From: Lytechinus variegatus
Taxonomy: Eukaryota > Echinodermata > Echinoidea > Temnopleuroida > Toxopneustidae
Assembly: GCF_018143015.1 (NCBI RefSeq)
Contig: NC_054757.1
Span: 2,838,001-2,902,000 of the forward strand
Direction: 5' to 3'
DNA: 64,000 nt
A program made the position numbers and the translations under genes. The notes under the pieces were generated by a model. It saw nothing but the letters and a program-made list of their open reading frames with translations, searched no databases and was not told the origin of the DNA. Positions 27,831 through 34,807 of the stretch are shown in pieces. Numbering within the stretch: position 1 is the first letter of the stretch; each line of letters starts with the position of its first letter.

Positions 27831-30800
27831 GCTGGTTGGGCTTCAGCCCCCCCCCCCAACTGCTTTTGTCCAAAACCATATACAAGAACGTAAAAATGAC
27901 CGTCTGATTGTGATTTTTGCATGGTCAGTCCCCACTTTGGCTCAGCCCCCCCCCCCCACTTTCAAAACCATTCCGCGGCCCCTGTATGAAGTATGATTAT
28001 TAATGCTATACCTATTTTCGTCGTAACAATTTTCTTCCTAATAAACATGTAGAGACTTTTGCGCACGTTGGTTGAAAGTGGAAAGTTTGACGATAAAGAA
28101 GATTTTGCTGCCGTTTATCAACCTTTCTTTGAAGATACACTTCTACCTGAATTGCCGGTATGTCCAGCCTTTCATAATACTGCTCCTCATACGTTTCAAA
28201 ATGCTATAGTACGAAAGATACAGAAGACTTTGAAGTGTAATTAAACCCAAAGAGAGATGTCTTACTCTACCAAAAACAGTAATGCAATCTAATTGAATTT
28301 GAATTAACTCATCAGAAGAGGAGAAATTTTCTTGCCAATAGACAAGTATCGTTTCTTTGGAACGAGTGTAATTTTTAATGCGTTACTTCATTTCAGGTAG
28401 ACCTTGTTGAATCATGTACAATTTATTAATCAATCTTTTCAACAATAATTTACATAATCTCTTCGATTTTATGTTCGATTTAGTGTTATACTCCGGGTTG
28501 AAAATATTATGATATGAACAGAAATGAAAGATCAGACAAATACAACAATGAAAATTGGATCAAAATTGGACAAGGAATAATGGCGTTATGACAGTTTAAA
28601 GATGTGAATTTATTCATTTATTTATTTTGTTTTATTTACCAAGGGTAGTATATTCAACTGCTTTACAAAAGAGCCATGATTCAGTGAAACAGTTTTATGC
28701 ATGTGTTCCTGAATATTCAATGAGCAAACTGATCATGTCATATCCCCACTCGTTCTTTTGAATTTTATTATATGAAATAGTTTTCTTTTTTTTCCTCCAT
28801 GAAGACAAAATGTATGGAAAACTGATTAAACGCATCAGATATTCATTGCTGCATCTTGTTTTATTATAAGGGAGACGTTATCATTCAGATAATTTGTATG
28901 AAAAATTGAAATAATTATGATAACGTAAGTAAAAAGAAATTGGGATGTGACATCATCAGCCCACGTAATGAATATTTATGACCACGTGCTATTTTCACAA
29001 AATATTGCTGAATTTTAAAATTCAATAACTTGTCATATATCATCAGATTTTGTTGAATTTTTCAGCATTTTGCTCAGTGAAGTTTATTCATTTAGATATA
29101 ATTATTTTTAGTTCAGAGTATATACACGTTTCATTTAGCAATGTCGACAATTGATATTTGCATGGAAATAAAATCAATCAGTTTAAAACTGTTGGATATT
29201 TATATTTTCTATTCAAGACGTAGTTCAAAATTATGTGGGTTTTTTTGTTGCTATTTTCTTAGAATGGACGTGTAGATCGTTCGTTCATCGCACCAGACTG
29301 TTTTCATCCAAGTCAGAAAGGCCAGGCTGCACAGGCGACTGCTAACTGGAATAATCTGGTAAATGATTGAAAAAAATATACATTTCGACTGTGCCTTGCA
29401 CAAGAGATTGTTAGTACTACTACATCCATCTCTGCTGTACAGAGGGGGGGGGGTCTTGGTGGGTCAAGGACCCCATTTTCACGACTATAGTAAAACAAAA
29501 TAAAAATAAAGGAAAATAAACAAAAAGTGATGAAATATGACATTATCTTCTGAATATAAAAATTTGTCACAAAATTATATTTTTGTATCAAAAGGTCAAT
29601 AATTTTGAGATAACCATCAATAATACAGAGAATGAATTAGCCATTGATTTTATTCATACTGAGAAATTGAAATGTTTTGGAGGGGAAAGTTCTTGTTTTG
29701 CTACTTGGTAACATAATAAGCGTGATATGAATGTATTGAGTGGTGAATTAGTGTGTTATCATTCAAGTGGGTCTGTATTACAAGACTACCTAACTGAGAA
29801 TGTTTCACAATGCTGGCCATAATTGAGTAGTTGAAGACTTGAGGTAACGCTATTAAGGCTGCTCGTTCGTTTCTGTTTTAAGATATCGGAGGTATTTCAG
29901 TTCAAAAGTAAAACATTGCCCTCTACGAATCTTTCCAACACGGAGTGCCAAGATACTATAATGTATTTAGGATTGTGGCTTAACTGTATTTTTATCTAAT
30001 AAATCGGTGTAATAGCAATTGATTAGTAATGATTGGAAATCCTACCTTATTTGCCATATTACATGCCACATAAATATTAGTGCATAACCTGCGATTAAAG
30101 GAGAATGAAACCTTTGGAACAAGATCGCTTGTGTGAAAACAGAAAAATCAAAGATTCAGATCAACGAAAGTTTGAGAAAAATTCGGACAAATAATGAGAA
30201 AGTTATGAGCATTTGAATATTGCGATCACTAATGCTATGGAGATAGCGAATTGGCAATGCGACAAAGATGTGTGATGTCACTTGTGAACAACTCTCCCCA
30301 TTAGTATATATTTCACTAGAATTGCCTCTTTTATCACATCTATCCATAAATCATGTGTTCTGTCTACATGAGGGCATGTAATACATTTTTTTAAGAATAC
30401 ATCATGGATAAAGAGTTTGTATCATCATAACAAAAAGCAAAAAGAGACATTTTGAGGGTATTTTATAGTCCACCAAAGGGAAAGTTGTTCATCAGTGACA
30501 TCACACATCCTTGTCGCATTGCCAATGTGAGGATCTCCATAGCATTAGTGATTGCAATATTCAAATGCTCAGAACTTTCTCACCATTTGTCCGATTTTTC
30601 TCAAACTTTCTTTATTCTTATTCTTTGATTTTTCTGTTTCTACACAAGCCTATTTGTTCCAAAGGTTTCATTCCCTTTAACGACAGCGTTTCACCCCCCC
30701 CCCCCCCCCCCCTCTGTACGTGAACGACCCTTCTGATTCCAGCTGACCCCCCCCCCCCTTCCCGTCTTTGACTAATCTCGGCTTGCCGTTATGATATCGT

Positions 30801-31668
30801 TCATCAACTGTTTTGATTGTTACTCTCTTCCTCATTGAAAATCGTGCACATTATTGTATAAGCCAGTTCGTAGTTCCTTTCTGCGCATGATCAGAAGAAG
30901 GTCATTTGTACTAAAGTGACATGGTGCTTTAAAATCTAATGAGATAAGCACCAACTCTGATGTCTTGATTATTCATATATTCTTTTGAATTGTCGTTTTC
31001 ATTTACACCCACAAAAATAACAATGCTTCCACGAACGACTGGTATTTCAGTTTGTCAAGTACATTGTGCAACATGCCAAGATATGCATTCAAAGTAGGAA
31101 TGCAACAAATACCTTCGTTAAGTGTTCATTGGTGTGCTATTCTAGTCACCTGGTCTATTCAATTTCTTCATCCTGCTATGTAAGGCAAGCTTACGTAATA
31201 TCTTGCTTTGAAATCTGCCTATCATGATGAAAGAAATGAAAGGTCATTTGACCAAAATTGCCCATGAAGTAACTTCGAACTGGTCTATTTACTAACGATA
31301 TACCCCCCCCTCTACTTTCATGATTATGTTTACTGCTCAATTGCTTCCTTTTTGTTTTTGATGATATGCAGGGTTATGAATTCCTATTTCTTTCGTTCAT
31401 GTTAATACTGTTTGAGCCAGTTGGATCGAAATGAGTCCTTGAGGTTTTCGATGATGCAGGTTTTTGAAATTCCATTTCTTTATCTTATGTTAATACAGTT
31501 TGAGCCAGTTGGATCGAAGGATACATCTTATGACAAAGGAGAAACCATCAATTGTCCATCGACGGTAAGATTCATTTTCTTTATTATCCACACTAGCACC
31601 AAAGTCATCATTAGGCCACCATCGACACGATCAATTACCCCGCCATCATCACCATCATCATCATCATC

Positions 31669-31708
<40 letters not shown>

Positions 31709-32162
31709 CCATCATTATCATCATCATCATCACCATCCTCACCATCATCATCATCATCACTATCATCATCTTTAATATCATCATCATCATCATTCACATC
31801 ATCATCATTAACATCATCATCATCATCACCATCACCATTACCACCACCATCACCACCATCATCATCATCATCATCATTATCATCACCATCATTATAATCA
31901 TCACCACCGCTATCATCACCATAATTATTATATATTAGGCAATTATTCTTATAGAATCAATGGTAATTTAATATCTGTTACGCCATTCTTTTTCTTGTAG
32001 GATTTCCCATACCTGTACACCAACATCAACAGTAAACCGGGATTCGCAGACCACATCCATAGAGCATCGTTAGGAGACAACCGTCTACAAAAGACCAACT
32101 CATCGCCTACCTCCAAACTCGACGGTCTTGAAGATAACAATATACGTCAAATAATATCATGA
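7603..32162 (+). CDS. Phospholipase B1-like secreted SGNH/GDSL lipase, 14 exons
   Basis: Exons: 7603-7690, 9130-9224, 10163-10217, 11508-11566, 13026-13093, 14338-14381, 19524-19638, 20074-20269, 20997-21088, 26625-26697, 28053-28157, 29263-29358, 31499-31564, 32001-32162. All junctions are GT-AG, phases agree, and the joined CDS is 1314 nt (437 aa). Family role: hydrolysis of acyl ester bonds of phospholipids and other lipids. Visible: a signal peptide (hydrophobic core about residues 7-20, likely cleavage after VQC), GDSLT with the nucleophile serine, a NLAISG block, GGNDLC with the oxyanion Asn, and APDCFH with the catalytic Asp and His. Length fits one repeat of the four-repeat mammalian PLB1. 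No C-terminal membrane segment is seen, so the enzyme is probably soluble and secreted. The start is the first ATG after an in-frame stop. Introns are loaded with transposons. No break is seen in any exon. Confidence 0.9.
7691..8412. other. Intron 1, first part: no element recognised
   Basis: AT-rich intron sequence with a short GA run near 7857. I see no exon or inverted repeat before the MITE at 8413. Confidence 0.5.
8413..8847. mobile_element. MITE with TTAA target duplication
   Basis: TTAA at 8409-8412 and 8848-8851 flank a 435-bp element. Its ends are inverted (left AGGGGGTAGTTCACCCTG; right CAGGGTGAACTTCCCAGCCCCT). The TTAA duplication fits piggyBac-type mobilisation. No coding frame is present. 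Confidence 0.8.
9130..9224 (+). CDS. Phospholipase B-like exon 2
   Basis: Follows acceptor TAATACCAG; ends phase 0 at donor GTATGT. Encodes the N-terminal helix region beginning GTDSFFTEIQELFERY and ending QNISM. Confidence 0.85.
9395..9532. repeat. Tandem duplication of 69 bp, two nearly identical copies
   Basis: The segment from TAGCTTTCAACTGTTATTG to CCCCTGGTTATA occurs twice, at 9395 and 9464. It covers the right end (ATGAAACGGGCCCCTGG) of a small MITE whose left end is near 9318 (CCAGTGTCCCTTTTCACAAA). Confidence 0.85.
9566..9812. mobile_element. hAT-like MITE with 8-bp target duplication GTTCGGAG
   Basis: The inverted ends are CAGTGGCGTACGCAGG and the reverse complement of CCTGCGTACGCTGCTG. 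GTTCGGAG is present at 9558-9565 and again at 9813-9820. An 8-bp duplication and CAGTGGCG-type ends fit the hAT superfamily. The interior is rich in C and T homopolymers and has no transposase. Confidence 0.88.
9821..10162. other. Intron 2, last part
   Basis: AT-rich with a T-run followed by a run of about 12 G near 10009-10020. No exon or terminal inverted repeat is seen. Confidence 0.5.
10163..10217 (+). CDS. Phospholipase B-like exon 3
   Basis: Acceptor TTCCTTACAG; ends phase 1 at GTGAAT. Encodes IGAHFNCPSSVSPTIPKS, matching the F-x-C-P segment that precedes the nucleophile block in PLB repeats. Confidence 0.85.
10218..10894. other. Intron 3, first part: nothing recognised
   Basis: AT-rich DNA with a purine-rich patch near 10590-10670 and a G-rich run at 10809-10835. 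A 78-codon open frame at 10500 has low-complexity, basic content and no exon signals, so I do not call it. Confidence 0.5.
10895..11170. mobile_element. MITE with TTACAAAGAGTTACG-type ends
   Basis: The left end (GTCTTACAAAGAGTTACGAT, then TGATCCGATC) is the near reverse complement of the right end (GATCGGATCAAACGCAACTC, then TTTGTAAC). The same AAAGAGTTACGATTGAT phrase is cut off by the right edge of the window at about 63984. Confidence 0.75.
11209..11442 (+). mobile_element. MITE copy A, left of lipase exon 4
   Basis: Starts CAGCAAAAACTGTGGTGTTA and ends TAACACCACAGTTTTTACAG plus TG, bounded by TA dinucleotides. The interior has several short palindromes built on GGTGTTA/TAACACC. A similar 34-bp sequence lies on both sides (11175-11208 and 11443-11480), far longer than a normal target duplication. 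Copy B lies inverted at 11580-11811. A related but diverged element lies at 48391-48674. Confidence 0.82.
11508..11566 (+). CDS. Phospholipase B-like exon 4: GDSLT nucleophile block
   Basis: Acceptor TATTCACAG, donor GTAAGG; enters phase 1, leaves phase 0. Encodes VHLLRPGDIKVIGAVGDSLT, the conserved R-P-x-D-I-K-V-I-x-A-x-G-D-S-L-T block with the catalytic serine. At 59 nt it is not a multiple of three, so skipping it would shift the frame. Confidence 0.92.
11580..11811 (-). mobile_element. MITE copy B, right of lipase exon 4, inverted relative to copy A
   Basis: Reads as the reverse complement of 11209-11442 over its whole length (the phrases for GGACCACACC, CACCAATTGGTGT and AACACCTATAGGTGT are all in matching positions). 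It begins 13 nt after the exon 4 donor and ends AGTTTTTGCTGTG. Confidence 0.82.
12021..12235. mobile_element. MITE with perfect TACACAGTAAAAACGCTGTT ends
   Basis: The first 22 bp and last 22 bp are exact inverted repeats, bounded by TA. The 215-bp interior is rich in GTTTAAAC-like palindromes. There is no coding content. It is probably a Tc1/mariner-type or other TA-targeting non-autonomous element. Confidence 0.85.
12415..12690 (+). repeat. Dispersed repeat, related inverted copy at about 25700-25940
   Basis: The stretch with GATCGCGTTG, GAGAAAACGCGG, TTTTTACCATTA and AAGGTAAAAATCAGTGAAG reappears in reverse complement near 25760-25935. The two copies lie in introns 4 and 9 of the lipase gene. 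An open frame of 89 codons here is incidental. Confidence 0.65.
12836..12967. mobile_element. Short MITE with GGGTCC(C/T)-TAACACAAA ends, copy 1
   Basis: The ends are GGGTCCCGTAACACAAAGGT and the inverse of TTTTGTGTTAAGGACCCC. A second copy in the same orientation lies at 27230-27363. Confidence 0.82.
13026..13093 (+). CDS. Phospholipase B-like exon 5
   Basis: Acceptor CCATTGCAG, donor GTAGGA; enters phase 0, leaves phase 2. Encodes AAYAAGATSYSPVLFEYPG plus LSA, the segment between the GDSL block and the GGD motif. Confidence 0.82.
13094..14286. other. Intron 5: AT-rich, then pyrimidine-rich
   Basis: 13094-14100 is AT-rich with nothing recognised. 14110-14286 becomes C and T rich and leads into the polypyrimidine tract of exon 6. 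Overlapping frames of 85-149 codons here are products of low complexity. Confidence 0.5.
14287..14337 (+). promoter_or_regulatory. Exon 6 splice acceptor built from a C-run and a (CT)n microsatellite
   Basis: A run of about 15 C is followed by about 12 CT repeats and CGTAG. The pyrimidine tract of this acceptor is therefore a simple repeat likely to vary in length. Confidence 0.7.
14338..14381 (+). CDS. Phospholipase B-like exon 6
   Basis: Enters phase 2, leaves phase 1 at the consensus donor GTAAGT. Encodes SMGGDKTLEKVLTIP, matching the S-x-G-G-D-x-x-x-x-x-V-x-T-L-P region of PLB repeats. Confidence 0.85.
14519..15504. mobile_element. Tc1/mariner-type non-autonomous transposon inserted into R1
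   Basis: Perfect inverted ends beginning CAGTGCGTATCAAAAAAAAG extend about 29 bp, and TA is duplicated on both sides (14517-14518, 15505-15506). Comparison with the uninterrupted R1 copies shows the target. The element is 986 bp and contains no recognisable transposase. Confidence 0.9.
15667..15679 (+). promoter_or_regulatory. DR1-like site in the dispersed R1 copy
   Basis: AGGTCA A AGGTCA, identical to the sites in the satellite copies, here in intron 6 of the lipase gene. Confidence 0.4.
16469..16912 (+). mobile_element. MITE with CCAGTTCGTAGTT-type ends, copy 1
   Basis: Runs from CCAGTTGGTAGTTACTCATG to GAAAGGAACTACGAAC, which are inverted versions of each other. It is followed directly by a short LINE-like piece (16913-16970, encoding NFRPTSLTSF). 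The MITE and the LINE piece recur together at 17311-17805. Confidence 0.8.
17311..17749 (+). mobile_element. MITE with CCAGTTCGTAGTT-type ends, copy 2
   Basis: About 90 per cent like 16469-16912 by eye and about 840 bp downstream. Followed by the body of the L2/CR1-like LINE. A third copy lies inverted at 30863-31283. Confidence 0.82.
17750..19100 (+). mobile_element. Decayed L2/CR1-like LINE, reverse transcriptase part
   Basis: Translated pieces match the reverse transcriptase of the LINE group with FVDFSSAFNTI (box A), then the TGSxQGCVLS region, then TAIVG, then NTAKTKEMIVDFR, then SYKYLVTVID and the C-terminal IESAMLFSCVVRFGG and LQKIANYA. Order is right and all lie on the plus strand, but the frame changes several times and stops are common, so the copy is dead. 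About 300 bp at 18206-18510 between the box B/C parts have no LINE similarity and look like a later insertion. The copy sits in intron 6 of the lipase gene, in the same direction. Confidence 0.8.
19101..19523. other. Intron 6, last part
   Basis: AT-rich DNA ending in the exon 7 acceptor CTCTTTTACACAG. No element recognised. Confidence 0.5.
19524..19638 (+). CDS. Phospholipase B-like exon 7: N-x-A-x-x-G block
   Basis: Enters phase 1, leaves phase 2 at GTGAGT. Encodes (N)IFRKYNSHLYGYSTGISV and later NLAISGSVAE. This matches the F-N-x-x-L-x-G-x-S-x-G and N-x-A-x-x-G blocks of PLB repeats. The phases on both sides fit only this exon. Confidence 0.88.
19639..20073. other. Intron 7
   Basis: AT-rich; a GA run and about 13 G at 19997-20022 lie shortly before the acceptor TTTCTGTAG. 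Nothing else recognised. Confidence 0.5.
20074..20269 (+). CDS. Phospholipase B-like exon 8: GGND block
   Basis: Largest exon, 196 nt, phase 2 to 0, donor GTAAGT. Encodes EMPEQVRQLIRKMKND, then DWKFITILIGGNDLC with the oxyanion-hole Asn, then the conserved FLDETIQILHDN helix. Confidence 0.93.
20270..20996. other. Intron 8: AT-rich, nothing recognised
   Basis: Low-complexity AT-rich sequence with no inverted-repeat element, coding exon or RNA gene that I can see. Confidence 0.5.
20997..21088 (+). CDS. Phospholipase B-like exon 9
   Basis: Acceptor ATCTGAAG is weak; donor GTGAGT is strong. Encodes CPRTFVNVIAMFTANQAVKL and ICDIMVR, matching the V-P-R-x-F-V-N core strand of PLB repeats. Enters phase 0, leaves phase 2. 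Confidence 0.88.
21510..25362 (-). mobile_element. Nearly full-length non-LTR retrotransposon (LINE), antisense in intron 9
   Basis: Minus-strand pieces follow LINE order. An apurinic-type endonuclease (24702-23501; LASWNVRTM, LQETRL, GNFNARVG, DTDHSLV) comes first. A reverse transcriptase follows (23322-22106; YRGISLLS, FIDFTKAFD, GVKQGCVLAP, LFADDVALS, YLGSMIS), then a conserved C-terminal region (LLYGSESWTLYARQERRLN). Last is a zinc knuckle of the form C-x2-C-x12-H-x3-C (21585-21650). Neighbouring pieces change frame at about six places (near 24380, 23520, 23335, 22990, 22700 and 22140), so it cannot encode one protein. The 3-prime end has AATAG-like repeats, and ACAAATT at 21503-21509 and 25363-25369 may be the target duplication. 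5-prime of the endonuclease there is about 650 bp of GC-richer leader. The clade is not certain; similar proteins are widespread in marine invertebrates. Confidence 0.9.
25363..26624. other. Intron 9, last part
   Basis: Contains a fragment of a GGCGGATC-type element with G and C runs (about 25431-25485), the inverted copy of the 12.4-kb repeat (about 25700-25940), and a C/T-rich patch with 12 C at about 26455. No coding exon before 26625. Confidence 0.5.
26625..26697 (+). CDS. Phospholipase B-like exon 10
   Basis: Acceptor TTTCCTTTAG, donor GTGATA; phase 2 to 0. Encodes (S)YYCPCILGGSIPENLVYLK and REFQ, matching the C-P-C motif region of PLB repeats. Confidence 0.87.
26762..26911. mobile_element. 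150-bp foldback MITE with 36-bp perfect ends
   Basis: The element starts CCCTGAAGGGACATCGCAAA and ends with its exact reverse complement; about 36 bp pair at each end. The centre has several partial copies of CGTCGTGAAT. It lies just downstream of the exon 10 donor. Confidence 0.88.
26915..26985. repeat. Short (GATG/AATG)n microsatellite
   Basis: Irregular GATGGAT and GAATGAAT repeats follow directly on the foldback element. Confidence 0.75.
27230..27363. mobile_element. Short MITE with GGGTCCC-TAACACAAA ends, copy 2
   Basis: Same element and orientation as 12836-12967, with ends GGGTCCCGTAACACAAAGGT and TTTGTGTTATACGGGTCCC. Confidence 0.83.
27780..27985. mobile_element. MITE with GGCCGCGGAA ends and very long G/C homopolymers
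   Basis: The ends AGGCCGCGGAAACGGGG and CCATTCCGCGGCCCCTG are inverted. Inside is an uninterrupted G run of about 30 near 27801-27830 and two C runs of 13 or more. The frames of poly-Gly and poly-Pro across it are not genes. Confidence 0.7.
28053..28157 (+). CDS. Phospholipase B-like exon 11
   Basis: Acceptor AAACATGTAG, donor GTATGT; phase 0 to 0. Encodes LVESGKFDDKEDFAAVYQPF and FEDTLLPELP, the L-I-x-S-G-x-x-D-x-x-x-D-F region of PLB repeats. Confidence 0.9.
28158..29262. other. Intron 11 with a decayed MITE
   Basis: From about 28690 to 29150 the text resembles the TTAA element at 42064-42640 (TATCCCCACTCGTTCTTTTG, ATTATAAGGGAGA, GTGACATCATCAGCCCACGT, TTCAGCATTTTGCTCAGTGA), but the ends are too degraded to fix. 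The rest is plain AT-rich intron. Confidence 0.6.
29263..29358 (+). CDS. Phospholipase B-like exon 12: catalytic Asp-His block
   Basis: Acceptor TTTTCTTAG, donor GTAAAT; phase 0 to 0. Encodes RSFIAPDCFHPSQKGQAAQA and NWNNL. D and H of DCFH are the expected catalytic acid and base of the SGNH triad. Confidence 0.93.
30099..30676. mobile_element. TTAA-flanked MITE with long inverted ends (family M1), uninterrupted copy
   Basis: TTAA at 30095-30098 and 30677-30680. The ends AGGAGAATGAAACCTTTGGA and the inverse of TCCAAAGGTTTCATTCCCT open inverted repeats of about 190 bp. 578 bp, no coding content, in intron 12. The copy at 33696-34798 is the same element with another element inserted. Confidence 0.88.
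30863..31283 (-). mobile_element. MITE with CCAGTTCGTAGTT-type ends, copy 3 (inverted)
   Basis: Reverse complement of the elements at 16469 and 17311, with both ends complete (CCAGTTCGTAGTTCCTTTCT and the inverse of GAAGTAACTTCGAACTGG). This copy has no LINE piece attached, which defines the element boundary. Confidence 0.83.
31350..31525 (+). repeat. 88-bp tandem duplication across the exon 13 acceptor
   Basis: The intron end and first 24 or so bases of exon 13 (TTTGAGCCAGTTGGATCGAA) occur at 31411 and again at 31499. The upstream copy has AATACTG where the real acceptor has AATACAG, so it lacks the AG, and its reading frame meets TGA after GSK. The two copies differ at about a dozen positions. 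Confidence 0.87.
31499..31564 (+). CDS. Phospholipase B-like exon 13
   Basis: Acceptor GTTAATACAG, donor GTAAGA; phase 0 to 0. Encodes FEPVGSKDTSYDKGETINCP and ST, matching the L-E-P-V-G-x-K stretch after the Asp-His block. Confidence 0.9.
31640..31925. repeat. (ATC)n/(TCA)n microsatellite in intron 13
   Basis: About 280 bp of irregular TCA repeats. It opens long serine- or aspartate-rich frames in all directions; none is a gene. Confidence 0.95.
32001..32162 (+). CDS. Phospholipase B-like exon 14: last exon and stop
   Basis: Acceptor TTTCTTGTAG. Encodes DFPYLYTNINSKPGFADHIH and a polar tail ending NNIRQIIS, then TGA at 32160-32162. The PYLYT motif matches the end of PLB repeats. No membrane anchor follows. 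Confidence 0.87.
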   Translation, partial: DFPYLYTNINSKPGFADHIHRASLGDNRLQKTNSSPTSKLDGLEDNNIRQIIS

Positions 32163-33695
32163 TTACGCTCTTGAATTTCAACATGTCGAGTCTATTATAC
32201 ATGCTATCGTGTCCCCTGCATGAGTTTACCTTTATTTCATTACTTCAAACTTCATTTTTTTAAAATAATGATGATAATAATGATATTTGAAATTGATATA
32301 GCATAATAGTTTGCGCTTTACAAACTTTATTAAATCACTTAATTATACATTAAACCAAATTTCAATTATCCACTAAGCCTAAGCCTTAAACCTGAAATAT
32401 GTCCTACAGATTAGAACAAATTAAATCAAATTTTATCGCATGGGTGTGTGTGTACATACGCTAACTAACTATTGTGCTCTTCATAAGGACTTTACATAGA
32501 ACTTAAGCGATAGACAATATCAAACTTATAGGGCTTTTTAAATATGTATTTTGATGTGATGTGGATATCTTTATTTTTTACTTATTGTTGAACATTTGTA
32601 GGCGATGTTGAGAAAGATGAAAAAAGATGCGCCGCATTCGTACTAATCTATTTTATACTAATTTACTCCTTTTTTGAGAGAAGACGTATTCATAAATAAG
32701 AATTGAAGCATTTTACATGGCCTAAAGATACTGTATATAGCCGATTATTATTAACCATGATTGTATTATGTTTTAATTGAAAGACGTTTTACATATTTCA
32801 ACTCCAAAAGATCTTGGCTGAACCTGATGTCATGTAATTTTTTTGTTCACAGAACAATGTCGTAATTCATACGTGATATTTGATTTAGTTTTCTTTCTTT
32901 CAATGACCAATAATTATTTATATTGTGTTTTATATTGTTTTTGTCTAAATACACTTCGTTGTATTCTCAAAATACTTTCATTTTAAGTGTGACTCAAAAT
33001 TGATTTTTGAAATGTAGTTTAATTGGTTTTAATTTCTAATGTATTTATTTAGTTTTTAATCCTAATTTCATTCCTCGGCGACACTGTGCAAATACAATAG
33101 AGAGAATTTAAAATTTATCTCAGGACATAATGACATCACATACACAAATGCATGTCAGGCAAGTGTAGTGTACCAACACTTGAGGAGAGAAGACTGGCAC
33201 TGTGAACAAAATTTGCCTAATCATCCCAATTCATCCTTTGTGTAAGTCATGGCTACCTCGGAAAACACATACAAACATAATTATTTCTTCGTCGTAAAAA
33301 CAACTATCAACAATTTCAAATAAGGACAAAATTTGAAAATAGTCCTTTGCTATTTTTGGTTGACGTACTCAACAAAATATGAGTGTGTCGACTAAGAAAG
33401 GAAATGGACAATGGTCACCCCCACCATACAGTCATCTTATTCATTAAAATGAAGTGCCAATCTCCTCTCCTTCAAGTCAGCCATTATGTTACATCTATTT
33501 TCATTAACTTTTATGCTTTATGTAAAATTACATTAACTTTTTCAATGTATAGCCTTATTAATGTATTTTACTATGTTCTTACTATGTGATTTATTGTGCC
33601 AACACAAACTAATAAACATGAATTTTCCAGCTCCGACTGCTTTTTCATGCATGTACGAGTACGACAGTGTTATAAACATGTTTGATCATCATTAA
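32163..33695. other. Probable 3-prime UTR and intergenic DNA after the lipase gene
   Basis: AT-rich. A possible LINE tail on the minus strand lies at about 32264-32330. An AATAAA at about 33610 is one candidate polyadenylation signal, but I cannot place the transcript end. No further coding exon recognised. Confidence 0.45.
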
Positions 33696-34798
33696 AGGGG
33701 AATGAAACCTGTGGAACAAGTAGGCTTGTGTCGAAACCGAAAAATCAAAGTAGAAGAACCAAAAAAAAACTAGAATGAGACAAATAATGAGAAAGTTATG
33801 AACATTTGAATATTGCAATGACTAATGCTATGGAGATCCCCCAATTGGCAATGCGACAATGATGTGTGATGTCACATGTGAAGAACACCTTTGATGGACT
33901 ATATACCCTCAAAATGTCTCTTTGCTTTTTCTTGTGGAGATATAAACTCTTATCCATAACATATTCTTTAAATCTGTATTACATGCCCTCCTATAGAAAG
34001 AATACATGATATACTGAAAGAAATGATAAAAGAGACACTTTAAATGAAATATATACTAAAGTAATGGGGACAGTTGTTTACGGGGGGGGGGCACTCAACC
34101 GAAAAAGTGGTGGGGGTGTGCCGCGGGCGAGACAAAAAAACGGGGGCCTTGGAGCGGGCTTATTGTAAAAAGGAGGGTCCTCGAAACGTGCTTTGGAACT
34201 ACAAATGTTTGTGGAAATGGGGGTCCTTGGAACGGATCGCCAGCGTGTGAGTACGTATCGTGTATGATGCAGCTAGCCCGTCGGAACAGCCGGCGGGGCG
34301 CTCGCGCAGAAGCGATGGTCGGACAGTGCTCTGCGGCCGCTTTTCACCAAAATTACAGCTCATTGTAGCAGATCAATGCGACCGGAACGGCATAACGAAA
34401 AATATGCGAAGCTTTGAGGCGGATTTCTTCTTTTTTCTCGATAAGAAGAAAATGCTATGCTTTGGAGCGGCTTTCTTTGTTCTTTTTCTCAAGACAAAAA
34501 TGCTATGCCCTGGAACGGAAATTTGAGTGTAAAAATGGGGGTCCCCTCCGCGGCACATACCCACTATGCATAATATACTGAGTGCCCCCCCCCCCCCCCG
34601 GGGGGTTGTTTACAAGTGACATCACACATCTTTGTCCCATTGCCAATGTGAGGATCTCCATAGCATTAGTGATCGCAATATTCAAATGTTCATAACTTTC
34701 TCATTATTTGTCCGATTTTCCTCAAACTTTCGTTGATCTGTTTCTTTGATTTTTCTGTTTTCACACAACCTATCTTGTTCCGAAGGTTTCATTCTCCT
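33696..34798. mobile_element. TTAA-flanked MITE (family M1), second copy, split by another element
   Basis: TTAA at 33692-33695 and 34799-34802. The two arms (33696-34073 and 34614-34798) match the element at 30099-30676. An unrelated 524-bp element separates them. Confidence 0.88.
34082..34605. mobile_element. Inverted-repeat element inside M1, 8-bp target duplication TTGTTTAC
   Basis: TTGTTTAC is at 34074-34081 and 34606-34613. The ends start with G runs then GCACTCA, with GTGTGCCGCGG further in, and the right end is the inverse (CCGCGGCACATACCC then GAGTGCCCC). The interior repeats GGGGGTCCTTGGAACGG-like phrases. No transposase. The 8-bp duplication suggests hAT. Confidence 0.85.
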
Positions 34799-34807
34799 TT
34801 AAAGACC

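Noticed and set aside
31412-31897. 161-codon serine-rich and 89-codon aspartate-rich frames
   Set aside because: Products of the TCA microsatellite; only 31499-31564 is a real exon.
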